Positions 1 to 9,402 are shown, numbered from the stretch's first letter. The stretch is DNA of 43,681 nt from an uncultured Lachnospiraceae bacterium (GCA_947623805.1 CANQHZ010000025.1:1-43681); one strand, 5' to 3'. Notes: a model not told the origin generated them from the letters alone. Translations and numbers: made by a program.

Positions 1-96
1 ATTATTGTGATGATATGGCTGTATTTCTGCATGTATATATTTTTCTGCGGGGCGCTGGTGAATAAGTGGATTTTTGAGCGGGAGGTTGAGGTCTGA
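1..96 (+). CDS. C-terminal end of a YihY/BrkB-family membrane protein (partial)
   Basis: The window opens inside a reading frame that ends at TGA 94-96, leaving 31 residues. They form a hydrophobic helix (IVMIWLYFCMYIFFCGALVN) followed by a charged tail. This resembles the last membrane segment of YihY/BrkB (formerly RNase BN) inner-membrane proteins, where an aromatic helix ends in a small-residue plus Asn motif. The rest of the gene lies outside the window, so the family call rests on a short stretch and is only moderately secure. Its cellular role is not well defined in the family. Confidence 0.5.
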   Translation: MIVMIWLYFCMYIFFCGALVNKWIFEREVEV

Positions 97-138
97 TTTG
101 CGGCGGGCGTATTAAATTGTTAAGATTTATTTTTTTAA

Positions 139-167
139 TTGCTTTTAGATTGGTGTGAGAGTATATT
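139..167 (+). promoter_or_regulatory. Putative sigma-A promoter of the RsiV-like lipoprotein gene
   Basis: TTGCTT (139-144) and TATATT (162-167) are separated by 17 bp in an AT-rich intergenic stretch. This would give a leader of roughly 60 nt before the ATG at 236. It is a pattern match only. Confidence 0.35.
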
Positions 168-235
168 TTATATATGATAAGCATTTAAAAGTCTTAAAAA
201 GGATTTGTGAATGGGTTAAACGGAGGAGAGGGATT

Positions 236-1909
236 ATGAAAAACAATATGAGATTTTTGGCATTAGCTTTGACAGGCATACTGGTGCTGAGCGGTTGTTC
301 TTCGCAGGAAGCGTCAAAGACAGACGAGGACAGCCTTGAAACTATTGAATTTGGCGAGCCGGGTATGGAAGATGGTGACGGAGAGGAAACGAGAGAAACG
401 TCAGAGGAGCAGACGGACGAGGAACAGGCGCGGACAGATGAGAGCGCGGAGACTTTGGATGCAGAGGCAGGACAGGCAGAGGCGCCTGCGGTTTCAATAA
501 AGCAGAGCGAGGAAAAGAAAATATATGACGACACGGGGGAAGTCCTGCTCGTGACAGAAAGCCATGCGATTGTTGAGATTACCTCTGATGGATTTGATGC
601 CCTTAAGAAAACGGTCGAGGGTTATTATGGAAAAGACAATACTGATACAATAGATGACATGACGGAGGAGGCGCAAAATCATCTTCAGGGACTGAAAGAA
701 CTGGATGGCTATGATGTATCGCCGTTTCCGACTTACTATATGGATAAGACATCCAGCCTTGAGAGAAGTGACAGCAGTGTCATAAGCTTTTCGAATATGG
801 ATTATGAGTATTGGGGAGGGGCGCATGGCAATTATGCTACTTACGGATATACGGTCGATGTGGAAAGCGGCAGCGAATTAAAGTTTGAGGATATAATCAC
901 TGATATGGAGGGATTTCGCGCAGAGGCAGTGCCGTATGTGACAGACAAGCTTGATGAGGATTATGGCGATGGACTTTTCCCAGAATATGCCGAGACTGTA
1001 GGCAGTACGTTTGGCGGAGAGTATGAGCCTAGCTGGTTTCTGAACGCGACGGGAATTGTCATTGTGTTCCAGACCTATGAGGTAGGACCTTACGCGATGG
1101 GACAGGCGGTTGTCACATTGCCGTATTCGCAGTTTGGCAAATATATGAATGAAAAATACCTTGCGCCGAAGGGTGAGCTTGTGGCAGGCGTTTCCGCAAA
1201 TATGGATATGTCGGCGTTTCTCGGAGAGAGCGGAGAGGTTTCACTCAATTCGATAAATAATGAGTATGACGTAAACGAGGTGCTGATAGTCGCCGGAGCG
1301 GCGAGCGAGCAGGTCTCAAACAGCGGCTATCTTCAGGGCGCGTATGTGGTGAGAAATGCGCAGGGCAGGATTTTTATGATTGTTTCCGCAGATAAAAATT
1401 CCTTTGTCTATGAGATTACGGGCGGAAATGTCACAAAGTGCGACGAGCTTGTGGATTCTAGGGTGATTGGTGAAAATGTAGGTACAGACAAGCTTAGCTT
1501 TAGCGTGGATTTGAAGATTTTAGGCACATATTTTTCCGATATGATATATAAGCTTACGGATGACGGAAAGCTTGAGCAGACAGAGGAGATATTTTATACA
1601 AACATTGATAAGCGGTATGTCACGCTTGAATCGCAGTATGTCATGACAGTAATGAAGGAACTGCCCGTAGTGCAAAGCGGCGGGGAAAATAAGCTTGCGG
1701 TCGGCACGAAGCTTTATATCACGGGCACAAACAATAAGGATAAGGCGTATTTTGAGATTGTCAAAGATGACGGCAAGGGCGGTATCGAGTTTACGGGAGA
1801 CAACGGCGAGATTGATTTTTCCATAGAACAGTCAGGAAGCGGCAGGACACTATATATTGACGGCGTTTCCGAGCATGAGTATTTTGATAAGGTGCCGTAT
1901 ATGCAATAG
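236..1909 (+). CDS. Lipoprotein with RsiV-like DUF4163/DUF3298 region
   Basis: A 557-residue secreted lipoprotein. ATG 236 follows GGAGGAG; an upstream in-frame start at 155 lacks a ribosome binding site and would put 27 charged residues before the signal. The signal peptide is basic, then hydrophobic, ending in the lipobox LSGC near residue 20. A long acidic linker (about residues 25-95) follows. Residues about 105-310 look like the DUF4163 plus DUF3298 pair of RsiV-type proteins, including the GGAHGN loop. The C-terminal 240 residues are not recognised. RsiV itself is an anti-sigma factor that binds lysozyme outside the cell, but there is no cytoplasmic anti-sigma segment and no sigma gene beside it, so that role should not be assumed. 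Confidence 0.6.
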   Translation: MKNNMRFLALALTGILVLSGCSSQEASKTDEDSLETIEFGEPGMEDGDGEETRETSEEQTDEEQARTDESAETLDAEAGQAEAPAVSIKQSEEKKIYDDTGEVLLVTESHAIVEITSDGFDALKKTVEGYYGKDNTDTIDDMTEEAQNHLQGLKELDGYDVSPFPTYYMDKTSSLERSDSSVISFSNMDYEYWGGAHGNYATYGYTVDVESGSELKFEDIITDMEGFRAEAVPYVTDKLDEDYGDGLFPEYAETVGSTFGGEYEPSWFLNATGIVIVFQTYEVGPYAMGQAVVTLPYSQFGKYMNEKYLAPKGELVAGVSANMDMSAFLGESGEVSLNSINNEYDVNEVLIVAGAASEQVSNSGYLQGAYVVRNAQGRIFMIVSADKNSFVYEITGGNVTKCDELVDSRVIGENVGTDKLSFSVDLKILGTYFSDMIYKLTDDGKLEQTEEIFYTNIDKRYVTLESQYVMTVMKELPVVQSGGENKLAVGTKLYITGTNNKDKAYFEIVKDDGKGGIEFTGDNGEIDFSIEQSGSGRTLYIDGVSEHEYFDKVPYMQ

Positions 1910-1920
1910 TGAAATTTATG

Positions 1921-1968
1921 TTGACAGAAATATGAGACTACGTTTATACTATGTATAAACGTAGTCTC
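1921..1968 (+). promoter_or_regulatory. mazEF promoter embedded in a palindromic operator
   Basis: TTGACA (1921-1926) and TATACT (1945-1950) are separated by 18 bp. The -10 lies inside a perfect inverted repeat: arms 1934-1949 and 1953-1968, 16 bp each, around a 3-nt TAT centre. A palindrome over the -10 immediately upstream of an antitoxin gene is what an autoregulated MazE/MazEF operator looks like. The same sequence could act as a terminator for the upstream lipoprotein gene, although it lacks a good T-run. Confidence 0.6.
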
Positions 1969-2012
1969 GTTTATATAGCGAATGTATGTAATTTCAGAGA
2001 GGGGTGCCGCCA

Positions 2013-2258
2013 ATGACTACGCAAATAAAAGCATGGGGCAACAGCCAGGGGGTAAGACTGCCAAAAGAATTGCTTTCTTTAGCCGGAATACAAAATAATG
2101 ATATTCTTGATGTGGAGGTCATTGATGGGAGTATTGTGTTAAAAAAAGCAGGTTTTAAACACATGACTTTGGAAGAACGCGCGCAGGAATATGGTGGAAA
2201 GCTTGAGCCATATGATGAGTTTGACTGGGGAGAGCCAGTAGGACGTGAGAGGTGGTAG
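2013..2258 (+). CDS. mazE: MazE-type antitoxin (AbrB/SpoVT fold)
   Basis: An 81-residue protein with the N-terminal swapped-hairpin signature of MazE antitoxins (IKAWGNSQGVRLPKELL) followed by DILDVEVIDGSIVLKK. The acidic, disordered-looking C-terminal part (EERAQEYGGKLEPYDEFDW) is where MazE family members bind and block MazF. ATG 2013 sits about 9 nt after AGAGAGGGG; a GTG at 2004 is in frame but overlaps that site. The gene overlaps or abuts the toxin gene downstream, the usual antitoxin-first order. Together with MazF it should repress its own palindromic promoter. Confidence 0.85.
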   Translation: MTTQIKAWGNSQGVRLPKELLSLAGIQNNDILDVEVIDGSIVLKKAGFKHMTLEERAQEYGGKLEPYDEFDWGEPVGRERW

Positions 2259-2260
2259 AA

Positions 2261-2560
2261 ATGGCGGTTGAGCAGGGGAGTGTTGTCGCAATTGAGGGAT
2301 TAAAGGGTAATTTTTTAGTTGTCAGCAAAAATTTTTTTAACGCAACAGAGCAGGCTATAGTGTGTCCGATAGTTAATGATACACATTTAAACCCGCTGCA
2401 TATTGCGATAAATTCAGGAAGCGTGAATGGAATTGTCATGTGCGAGCAGGTAAGGATGGTAGATTTACGATGCAGGGGATATAAAAAGACGGGTGAAATC
2501 TCTTATTCAGAAATGATTAATATAGTAGATGCAATTCAGGGGATTTTTGACTATTATTGA
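2261..2560 (+). CDS. mazF: MazF/PemK-family mRNA interferase toxin
   Basis: A 99-residue protein of the MazF/PemK endoribonuclease fold, close to the family's usual 105-115 residues. Visible features are the N-terminal strand (EQGSVVAIEGLKGNFLVVSKN), the central VCPIVND strand and the later IVMCEQVRMVDLR segment, where MazF proteins carry catalytic residues. ATG 2261 lies 8 nt after GAGAGG; a GTG at 2252 would overlap mazE by 7 nt. MazF toxins cleave mRNA at short motifs; the target motif here cannot be read from sequence. The loop after the first strand is shorter than in Bacillus MazF. Confidence 0.8.
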   Translation: MAVEQGSVVAIEGLKGNFLVVSKNFFNATEQAIVCPIVNDTHLNPLHIAINSGSVNGIVMCEQVRMVDLRCRGYKKTGEISYSEMINIVDAIQGIFDYY

Positions 2561-2598
2561 TTTGAGGGATTTGTGAAAATAATATGAAAAATTATTCC

Positions 2599-2627
2599 TT
2601 GACATTTCTAGCTTAATGGCATAAGAT
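2599..2627 (+). promoter_or_regulatory. Promoter of the T-box-pheST operon
   Basis: TTGACA (2599-2604), a 17-bp spacer and TAAGAT (2622-2627). The predicted start near 2635 would place the T-box elements in the first 300 nt of the transcript. Confidence 0.55.
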
Positions 2628-2659
2628 GTTTCTTAGATGTTTTAAAAAATTTTAAATAA

Positions 2660-2950
2660 TAAGACAAATGCAGTGAGGGTGCAAAGTAGCGTTATGCTTT
2701 CTGCCAGAGAATGGAGGCCATCGGCTGTAAGCCTCCTACAGTTCAGGCATAACGGCGAATTTCCCACCAGAGCAGTCTTTTTGAAATGTGTGCGCAAAAT
2801 TCACATTGTAGGAAAGAACGTGTCGGCACGTTACGCCGCCAATGAGTGTATGGCATTTTATCATAGATGCCTTAAATCAGGGTGGTACCGCGGTTTATTC
2901 GTCCCTTTCAGCTTAGTGCGTGCTAGGCTGAGAGGGACTTTTGTATTTTA
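2660..2950 (+). promoter_or_regulatory. T-box riboswitch leader, phenylalanine-specific
   Basis: The conserved T-box sequence GGTGGTACCGCGG is at 2881-2893, followed by a terminator. Its UGGU bulge fits a tRNA ending in A-CCA, as tRNA-Phe does. A stem III candidate (GGCAT 2852-2856 with ATGCC 2867-2871) lies just upstream. The stem I candidate pairs GTTATGC (2691-2697) with GCATAAC (2747-2753). On its 3' side the triplet TTC (2742-2744), followed by A, is a suitable specifier for tRNA-Phe, agreeing with the pheST genes downstream. Uncharged tRNA-Phe should bind and stabilise the antiterminator. Stem I looks compact, at about 63 nt. Confidence 0.85.
2901..2950 (+). terminator. T-box attenuator terminator
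   Basis: Arms 2901-2912 and 2927-2938 (GTCCCTTTCAGC with GCTGAGAGGGAC, one G-U pair) are followed by TTTTGTATTTT. The left arm starts just after the T-box sequence, as expected for mutually exclusive terminator and antiterminator folds. Confidence 0.85.
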
Positions 2951-2970
2951 CGAGAATGGAGGATTTATTG

Positions 2971-3990
2971 ATGAAAGAAAGGTTAGAAAAGCTCAAGGCG
3001 GAGGCAATCCGCCAGATTAATGAGAGCGAGGCGCTTGACAAGTTAAATGAAGTCCGCGTCAATTTTCTTGGTAAAAAGGGCGAGCTTACGGCGGTTTTAA
3101 AGAGCATGAAGGATGTAGCCCCCGAGGACAGACCAAAAGTCGGGCAGCTTGTGAACGAGGCGAGAGAAGAAATCGAGAAGGTTCTCGATGAGGCAAAGAC
3201 AAATATGGAGAGGAAGCTGCGCGAGGCAAAAATGGCGGCGGAGGTTATAGATGTGACACTTCCGTCACAAAAAAGCAACATGGGACACCGCCACCCAAAC
3301 ACTATAGCGCTTGAAGAAGTAGAGCGCATTTTCATAGGAATGGGCTATGAGGTTGTGGAGGGGCCCGAGGTTGAAAAGGATTATTACAATTTCGAGGCGC
3401 TGAACATTCCCGCAGACCACCCCGCAAAGGACGAGCAGGACACATTTTATGTAAACGGTGATATACTTCTTAGAACTCAGACGTCAGGCGTACAGATACA
3501 TGAGATGGAAAAAGGCAGGCTTCCGATTAGAATGATTGCCCCAGGGCGCGTGTTCAGGGCAGATGAGGTTGACGCGACACATTCGCCGTCTTTCCACCAG
3601 ATAGAAGGGCTTGTGGTTGACAAAAACATAACCTTTGCGGATTTAAAAGGTACGCTTGCGGAGTTTGCAAAGGAGCTTTTCGGCGAGGGCACAAAGGTAA
3701 AATTCAGGCCGCATCATTTTCCGTTTACAGAGCCGTCTGCGGAGATGGACGTTTCGTGCTTTAAGTGCGGCGGCAGCGGATGCCGTTTCTGCAAGGGCGA
3801 GGGCTGGATCGAAATCCTTGGCTGCGGAATGGTGCATCCAAAGGTGCTTCGTATGTGCAACATTGATCCCGAGGAGTATTCGGGCTTTGCTTTTGGCGTA
3901 GGCTTGGAGAGAATCGCGCTGCTCAAATATGAGATCGACGATATGCGTCTGCTTTATGAAAATGATATAAGGTTCTTAAAGCAGTTCTAA
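2971..3990 (+). CDS. pheS: Phenylalanyl-tRNA synthetase alpha subunit
   Basis: A 339-residue catalytic subunit of the cytoplasmic alpha2-beta2 enzyme that charges tRNA-Phe. The N-terminal 90 residues are the coiled-coil tRNA-binding arm. Class II motif 2 (PGRVFRADEVDATHSPSFHQ) and motif 3 (FAFGVGLERIALLKYEIDD) are intact. A Cys cluster (CFKCGGSGCRFC) lies between them, a variation seen in some PheS proteins. ATG 2971 is 8 nt from GGAGG; an upstream ATG at 2956 lacks a site. First gene of the T-box-controlled operon, 26 nt before pheT. Confidence 0.97.
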   Translation: MKERLEKLKAEAIRQINESEALDKLNEVRVNFLGKKGELTAVLKSMKDVAPEDRPKVGQLVNEAREEIEKVLDEAKTNMERKLREAKMAAEVIDVTLPSQKSNMGHRHPNTIALEEVERIFIGMGYEVVEGPEVEKDYYNFEALNIPADHPAKDEQDTFYVNGDILLRTQTSGVQIHEMEKGRLPIRMIAPGRVFRADEVDATHSPSFHQIEGLVVDKNITFADLKGTLAEFAKELFGEGTKVKFRPHHFPFTEPSAEMDVSCFKCGGSGCRFCKGEGWIEILGCGMVHPKVLRMCNIDPEEYSGFAFGVGLERIALLKYEIDDMRLLYENDIRFLKQF

Positions 3991-4016
3991 TAATGGATAG
4001 ATAGGAGAGAATTAAA

Positions 4017-6437
4017 ATGAACACACCGTTATCTTGGATCAAAGAATATGTGCCTGAGCTTTCGTGCGGCGACAAGGAATACTGCGACGCTATGACGCTT
4101 TCAGGCACGAAGGTCGAAGGACACGAGCGCCTTGACAAAAATCTTGAAAAAATAGTGGTAGGGCGAATTGACAAGATAGAGCGCCACCCTGACGCAGACA
4201 AGCTTATCATCTGCCAGGTAAATGTGGGCGCAGAAACAATACAGATTGTGACTGGCGCGCCGAATTTAAGCGAGGGCGACTATGTGCCTGTAGTGCTTGA
4301 CGGAGGAAAAGTCGCGGGCGGACACGACGGCGGTCCCCTGCCAGAAAACGGCATAAAAATCAAGGCTGGAAAGCTGCGCGGAGTAGAGTCAAACGGCATG
4401 ATGTGCTCTATCGAGGAGCTTGGTTCGAGCAGGGATATGTACCCCGAAGCCCCCGAAAACGGAGTTTATGTATTCAAAAAAGAGGTTGAGCCCGGCACTG
4501 ATGCTGTAGAGGCGCTGGGACTTCATGATACGGTTGTCGAGTATGAGGTCACTTCAAACCGTGTTGATTGCTACAGCGTACTGGGTATAGCAAGGGAGGC
4601 GGCGGCAACCTTTAGAAAGCCGTTTGTGCCGCCTGTAGTGGAGATTAAAGGGAGCGGCGACGACGTAAACAATTATATTTCCGTGGAAGTAAAGGACACT
4701 GATTTATGCCCGCGCTACTGCGCAAGAGTCTGCAAAAACATCAAAATCGCGCCCTCGCCCGAATGGATGCAGAGAAGGCTTGCGGCAAGCGGCATCAGAC
4801 CCATTAACAATCTGGTGGACATTACAAACTACGTGATGATGGAATACGGTCAGCCCATGCACGCGTTTGATTTAAGCACTGTAGCGGGAAATAAGATAAT
4901 AGTAAGGCGCGCCAATGATGGCGACGAGTTCCAGACGCTTGACGGGCAGATGAGAAAGCTTGACTCAGACGTGCTTATGATTTGCGATGCCGAAAAGGAA
5001 ATAGGCATAGCGGGCATTATGGGCGGCGAGAACTCAAAAATCACAGATGACGTGAAAACGGTGCTTTTTGAGGCGGCTACATTTAACGGCGCGAATATCA
5101 GGAAATCAGCAAAGCGCATCGGGCTTAGGACTGAGGCGTCAGGCATTTTTGAAAAAGGTCTTGACCCCAGGAACGCGGAGGACGCGATAAACAGGGCGTG
5201 TCAGCTTATCGAGTTGCTTGGCTGCGGCGAGGTTGTAGATGGCATGGTTGATGTCAAAGTGCCTTTGAAAGAGCTTAAGCAGGTCGCGTTTGAGCCTGAA
5301 AAGATAAATAAATTCCTTGGCACTGATATTTCAAGGGAGGAAATGCTTGAAATATTTGAAAGGCTTGAAATCGCATATGATGAAAATACAAATATGCTGA
5401 CCGCTCCGTCGTTTAGGCAGGATATAGAGTGCTTTGCGGATATTGCGGAGGAGGTCGCAAGATTTTACGGATATGACAAGATACCGACGACGCTTCCGAG
5501 CGGAGAGGCTACGACGGGCAAGCTTACCTTTAAGCTTAGAATAGAGGAGAAAGCAAGGGACATAGCGGAATACTGCGGATTTTCGCAGGGCATGTGTTAT
5601 TCGTTTGAAAGTCCCAAGGTATTTGACAAGCTGCTTATTCCCGCAGACAGCCCGCTTAGGCAGACAGTGACTATTTCAAATCCGCTGGGCGAAGACTTTT
5701 CAATCATGAGGACTATTTCGCTGAATGGCATTCTGACATCACTGTCAACTAATTATAATAGAAGAAACAAAAATGTACGTCTGTACGAGCTTGGAAATAT
5801 TTATATTCCAAAGAGCATTCCCGTAGTGGATTATCCTGACGAGAGAATGCAGTTTACGCTTGGAATGTACGGTGATGGCGATTTCTTTACAATGAAAGGC
5901 GTTATCGAGGAATTTTTTGAGAGTATCGGCATGCGGAAAAAGCCAAAATATGACCCTAATGCGGGAAAGAGCTTTTTGCATCCGGGGCGTCAGGCGCTTG
6001 TAAAATATGGAGACATTGTTGTCGGATTTTTGGGAGAGCTTCACCCTGATGTGGCGGACAATTACGATATGGACACAAAGGTGTATGTGGCAGTGCTTGA
6101 TATGCCAGAAGTAGTTAAGCTTGCATCGTTTGACAGGAAATATGAGGGTATTGCGAAATACCCCGCCGTGTCGCGCGATATCAGTATGGTAGTGCCTAAA
6201 AAGGTGCTTGTGGGCGATATTGAGGACGTGATTGACCAGCGCGGAGGCAAGATACTTGAGGACTACCAGCTGTTTGACATCTATGAGGGCGCGCAGATTA
6301 AGCCGGGCTTTAAGTCGGTCGCATATTCGATTACGTTCAGAGCAAAGGACAGGACATTGGAAGACAATGATGTGTCTGGGGCTATGAAGAAGATTTTGAA
6401 CGGTCTGGAGGCGCTGGGAATAGAGCTTAGGGGATAA
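4017..6437 (+). CDS. pheT: Phenylalanyl-tRNA synthetase beta subunit
   Basis: An 806-residue beta subunit of normal length. In order: EMAP/tRNA-binding domain (about 39-150, [17 protein letters not shown]), B3/B4 editing domain (about 210-390, which hydrolyses Tyr-tRNA-Phe in this family), B5 domain (about 405-475), inactive class II-like core, and a C-terminal ferredoxin-like anticodon-binding domain ([13 protein letters not shown], about 712-805). Preceded by TAGGAGAG. It shares the transcript with pheS, and its stop is 1 nt from the queA start, suggesting translational coupling. Confidence 0.97.
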   Translation: MNTPLSWIKEYVPELSCGDKEYCDAMTLSGTKVEGHERLDKNLEKIVVGRIDKIERHPDADKLIICQVNVGAETIQIVTGAPNLSEGDYVPVVLDGGKVAGGHDGGPLPENGIKIKAGKLRGVESNGMMCSIEELGSSRDMYPEAPENGVYVFKKEVEPGTDAVEALGLHDTVVEYEVTSNRVDCYSVLGIAREAAATFRKPFVPPVVEIKGSGDDVNNYISVEVKDTDLCPRYCARVCKNIKIAPSPEWMQRRLAASGIRPINNLVDITNYVMMEYGQPMHAFDLSTVAGNKIIVRRANDGDEFQTLDGQMRKLDSDVLMICDAEKEIGIAGIMGGENSKITDDVKTVLFEAATFNGANIRKSAKRIGLRTEASGIFEKGLDPRNAEDAINRACQLIELLGCGEVVDGMVDVKVPLKELKQVAFEPEKINKFLGTDISREEMLEIFERLEIAYDENTNMLTAPSFRQDIECFADIAEEVARFYGYDKIPTTLPSGEATTGKLTFKLRIEEKARDIAEYCGFSQGMCYSFESPKVFDKLLIPADSPLRQTVTISNPLGEDFSIMRTISLNGILTSLSTNYNRRNKNVRLYELGNIYIPKSIPVVDYPDERMQFTLGMYGDGDFFTMKGVIEEFFESIGMRKKPKYDPNAGKSFLHPGRQALVKYGDIVVGFLGELHPDVADNYDMDTKVYVAVLDMPEVVKLASFDRKYEGIAKYPAVSRDISMVVPKKVLVGDIEDVIDQRGGKILEDYQLFDIYEGAQIKPGFKSVAYSITFRAKDRTLEDNDVSGAMKKILNGLEALGIELRG

Positions 6438-6438
6438 T

Positions 6439-7473
6439 ATGGAAGAATTGCTAAAGAAAGATTTTTATTTTGAGCTTCCCGAGGAGCTTATAGCCCAGGA
6501 CCCGCTTGAGGACAGGTCGGCGTCAAGGCTTATGGTTTTGGACAGAAAGACAGGGGCGGTCGAGCATAAGGTGTTTTCAGATATACTTGATTATCTTAAT
6601 GCTGGCGACTGCCTTGTGCTGAACAATACAAAGGTAATACCCGCAAGGCTTATGGGCGTAAAGGCAGAAACGGGCGCGGCTATAGAGGTGCTTTTGCTCA
6701 AACGTCGTGAAAACGATGTGTGGGAAACATTGGTAAGACCCGGGAAAAAGGCGAGAGTTGGTGCTGTAATAAGCTTTGGAGACGGGGCTTTGACCGGTGA
6801 AGTCATTGACATAGCGGACGAGGGTAACAGGCTGATAAAATTTTCATATGAGGGCATTTTTGAGGAAGTTTTGGATAGGCTTGGAGAGATGCCTCTGCCG
6901 CCGTATATCACACATAAGCTTGCAGATAAAAATCGCTATCAGACAGTCTATGCCAAATATGAAGGCTCTGCCGCCGCGCCGACGGCAGGACTTCATTTTA
7001 CAAGGGGGCTTTTAAAAAAGGTTGAGGATAAAGGCGTAAGGATAGCTTATGTCACGCTGCATGTGGGGCTGGGGACGTTTCGCCCCGTAAAGGAGGACAA
7101 TCTCTTGAACCACCATATGCATTCGGAGTATTATGAAGTGACTGACGAGGCGGCGCAGATTATCAACAGTACAAAGGAAACGGGCGGCAGTGTGATATGC
7201 GTAGGCACTACAAGCTGCCGCACCGTGGAGAGTGCGGCGGACGATGCGGGAAAAGTGCGGGCAGGCAGTGGAAATACGGAGATTTTTATTTATCCCGGAT
7301 ATAAATTCAAGGTGCTTGACAAGCTGATAACCAACTTTCATCTGCCGGAGTCAACGCTTATAATGCTTGTGTCTGCGCTTGCGGGGCGCGAGAATGTGCT
7401 TAACGCATACAAAACGGCAGTTGAGGAGAAATACAGATTTTTTTCTTTTGGAGATGCTATGTTTATAAGTTGA
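6439..7473 (+). CDS. queA: S-adenosylmethionine:tRNA ribosyltransferase-isomerase
   Basis: A 344-residue QueA, which moves the ribosyl part of SAM to 7-aminomethyl-deazaguanine in tRNA to make epoxyqueuosine at the wobble position. Family signatures include [20 protein letters not shown] near the N-terminus, [15 protein letters not shown], the [12 protein letters not shown] stretch, [10 protein letters not shown] and the C-terminal [15 protein letters not shown]. The start is 1 nt after the pheT stop with only a weak ribosome site, so it probably depends on coupling to pheT. The stop codon overlaps the -35 of the next promoter. No tgt gene follows here, although queA-tgt pairs are common. Confidence 0.96.
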   Translation: MEELLKKDFYFELPEELIAQDPLEDRSASRLMVLDRKTGAVEHKVFSDILDYLNAGDCLVLNNTKVIPARLMGVKAETGAAIEVLLLKRRENDVWETLVRPGKKARVGAVISFGDGALTGEVIDIADEGNRLIKFSYEGIFEEVLDRLGEMPLPPYITHKLADKNRYQTVYAKYEGSAAAPTAGLHFTRGLLKKVEDKGVRIAYVTLHVGLGTFRPVKEDNLLNHHMHSEYYEVTDEAAQIINSTKETGGSVICVGTTSCRTVESAADDAGKVRAGSGNTEIFIYPGYKFKVLDKLITNFHLPESTLIMLVSALAGRENVLNAYKTAVEEKYRFFSFGDAMFIS

Positions 7474-7498
7474 CATATCCTGCTTATTGGGATAAACT
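7470..7498 (+). promoter_or_regulatory. Promoter of the PilZ gene, overlapping the queA stop codon
   Basis: TTGACA (7470-7475), a 17-bp spacer and TAAACT (7493-7498). The -35 contains the queA TGA. Confidence 0.6.
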
Positions 7499-7543
7499 AA
7501 AGTTAGTTATTATTCCAAACACGGGCAAAGGAGCAGAGGCGTT

Positions 7544-7894
7544 ATGGTAGAGAGAAGAAGTAGCAAGAGAACAGAGTTAAAGTCAAAGCTGCTGGTTAAG
7601 CGTGTAGCTTCCGGTGAACAGCAGGAAATTGATGTTGAGGTTATGAATGTGTCCAGGACGGGTATAGGCTTTTACTGCGACGAATTGCTTGATATGGGGA
7701 CTGTATATGAGGCGTATCTGACTATTTGGACTAAGGAAATCATTCATGCGTTTATAGAGATTGTCAGGATTGAAAAAAAGCCTGATACTTTTGAATATGG
7801 CGGATTGTTCATCGGTATGCCTGAGATTGACTTGCAGAGAATTGATGTGTACAATGTGGTGGCGGATGCCACTAAGCACGAAAATAATGACTGA
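7544..7894 (+). CDS. Single-domain PilZ protein (cyclic-di-GMP receptor candidate)
   Basis: A 116-residue soluble protein consisting of one PilZ domain. Both ligand-contact motifs are present: an RxxxR run near the N-terminus (R5 and R9 in RRSSKR) and NVSRTG at about 35-40, matching (D/N)xSxxG. These residues normally hold cyclic-di-GMP, so binding is likely. No effector domain is attached, so it probably works by protein contact. Start: ATG with AAAGGAG 9 nt upstream and its own promoter. It sits alone between the pheST-queA operon and a hairpin terminator, so context does not reveal its target. Confidence 0.85.
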   Translation: MVERRSSKRTELKSKLLVKRVASGEQQEIDVEVMNVSRTGIGFYCDELLDMGTVYEAYLTIWTKEIIHAFIEIVRIEKKPDTFEYGGLFIGMPEIDLQRIDVYNVVADATKHENND

Positions 7895-7947
7895 TATATT
7901 GTGATGAAGACAGTAAATGGTTTTGTTTGAAATTAAGCTCTAAGGCT

Positions 7948-7975
7948 GCCCGGCTGATTGGTCGGGCTGTTTTTA
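7948..7975 (+). terminator. Rho-independent terminator after the PilZ gene
   Basis: GCCCGGC (7948-7954) pairs with GTCGGGC (7961-7967, one G-T wobble) around a 6-nt loop and is followed by TGTTTTTAG. Confidence 0.75.
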
Positions 7976-8014
7976 GTGCTGATTTTGAGATGACAAGGCG
8001 GCACGGAGGATATT

Positions 8015-9379
8015 ATGAGTTCGAGAGTTAAAAATATGACGGAGGGAAAGCCTGCGCCTTTGATATTGTCGTTTGCGTTGTCGCTTATGGCGGGCAATGT
8101 ATTCCAGCAGCTTTATACTGTGGTTGATACTATGGTGGTCGGAAAGGTGCTTGGTGTCAATGCGCTTGCTGCGCTCGGCGCGTCTGACTGGTTTAATTGG
8201 CTTATGCTTGGCGTTATACAGGGATTTACGCAGGGCTTTGGCATCATGATGGCGCAGGAGTTTGGAGCGGGACATGAAAAGAGGCTAAGACGTGTCGTAG
8301 GTAATTCGGTATGTCTGTCTGTATTGGCGGTTATTGTGCTTGTAGCTTTGGGACAGCTTTTTGCCGAGCCTGTGCTAAGGGTTTTGAAGACGCCGGATGA
8401 CATTATCGGCGGTTCGCTGCTGTATCTTAGGATAATGTTTATGGGTATTCCGATAGTGATGCTTTACAATCTGCTTGCAAGCATTCTGCGTTCGCTTGGT
8501 GATGGGAAGACGCCGCTTAATGCTATGATTGTAGCGTCGTTTACCAATATTGCGCTTGATTTGCTTTTTGTGATGGTATTTCATTGGGGGATTGCGGGTG
8601 CGGCTGCGGCGACGTTGATTGCGCAGCTTGTTTCGAGCGTTTTTTGTATTTATCATATCAGGAAGATAGAGATACTTTCGTTTGTGAGGTCTGATTTCGG
8701 GCTTCATGGGGATATGACGGGGAAGATTATGTTTCTGGGACTTCCGATGGCTTTTCAGAATGCGATTATTTCTGTGGGCGGTATGATTGTCCAGTCTGTG
8801 GTGAATGGTTTTGGTGTTATTTTTATCGCAGGATTTACGGCGACGAACAAGCTTTACGGGCTTCTTGAGATAGCGGCGACTTCATATGGGTATGCGATGG
8901 TTACTTATGTGGGGCAGAATTTGGGCGCGGGCAAGGTGGAACGCGTGCGTAAGGGAGTGCGTGCGGCAGTTGGGATTGCGATTGTGACGTCTGTTATTAT
9001 TGCGGCGGTTATGTTGATTTTTGGAAAGGTAATTTTGGGGCTGTTTATTTCGGGTTCGGCGGAGGTGTTTGAGCAGACGCTTGCTGTGGCGTATTTTTAT
9101 TTGGCTGTGATGAGTGTGTGTCTGCCGATACTTTATATTTTGCATGTGACGCGGTCGGCTATTCAGGGTATGGGAGATACTGTGCTGCCTATGATGTCGG
9201 GTGTGGCGGAATTTGTGATGAGGACGGCTACGGCGCTTATTTTGCCTAGGCTTGTGGGGCAGGATGGGATTTTTTTTGCGGAGATTATGGCTTGGTTGGG
9301 GGCTGATGTGATTTTGGTGGGGAGTTATTTTGTGAAGGTGAAAGGGTTGCAAGGGCAGATGAGGGGAGAGATGGATTGA
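8015..9379 (+). CDS. MATE-family efflux transporter
   Basis: A 454-residue polytopic membrane protein of the MATE (multidrug and toxic compound extrusion) family, with about 12 predicted helices in two related halves. The first half begins in the typical way (PLILSFALSLMAGNVFQQLYTVVDTMVVGKVLG, residues about 15-47) and contains the conserved ALGASDW and GFTQGFGIMMAQEFGAG stretches. MATE proteins export cationic compounds in exchange for Na+ or H+; the substrate and ion cannot be told here. GGAGG lies 7 nt before the ATG. Flanked by a terminator upstream and the 230-bp palindromic element downstream, so it appears to be a single-gene unit. Confidence 0.92.
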   Translation: MSSRVKNMTEGKPAPLILSFALSLMAGNVFQQLYTVVDTMVVGKVLGVNALAALGASDWFNWLMLGVIQGFTQGFGIMMAQEFGAGHEKRLRRVVGNSVCLSVLAVIVLVALGQLFAEPVLRVLKTPDDIIGGSLLYLRIMFMGIPIVMLYNLLASILRSLGDGKTPLNAMIVASFTNIALDLLFVMVFHWGIAGAAAATLIAQLVSSVFCIYHIRKIEILSFVRSDFGLHGDMTGKIMFLGLPMAFQNAIISVGGMIVQSVVNGFGVIFIAGFTATNKLYGLLEIAATSYGYAMVTYVGQNLGAGKVERVRKGVRAAVGIAIVTSVIIAAVMLIFGKVILGLFISGSAEVFEQTLAVAYFYLAVMSVCLPILYILHVTRSAIQGMGDTVLPMMSGVAEFVMRTATALILPRLVGQDGIFFAEIMAWLGADVILVGSYFVKVKGLQGQMRGEMD

Positions 9380-9402
9380 TTGTAGTGGATTGAAATGAGG
9401 AC

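Noticed and set aside
2673-3020. Plus-strand frame of 115 codons over the T-box leader
   Set aside because: The region is an RNA leader with T-box sequence and terminator, and the frame runs into pheS in another frame.
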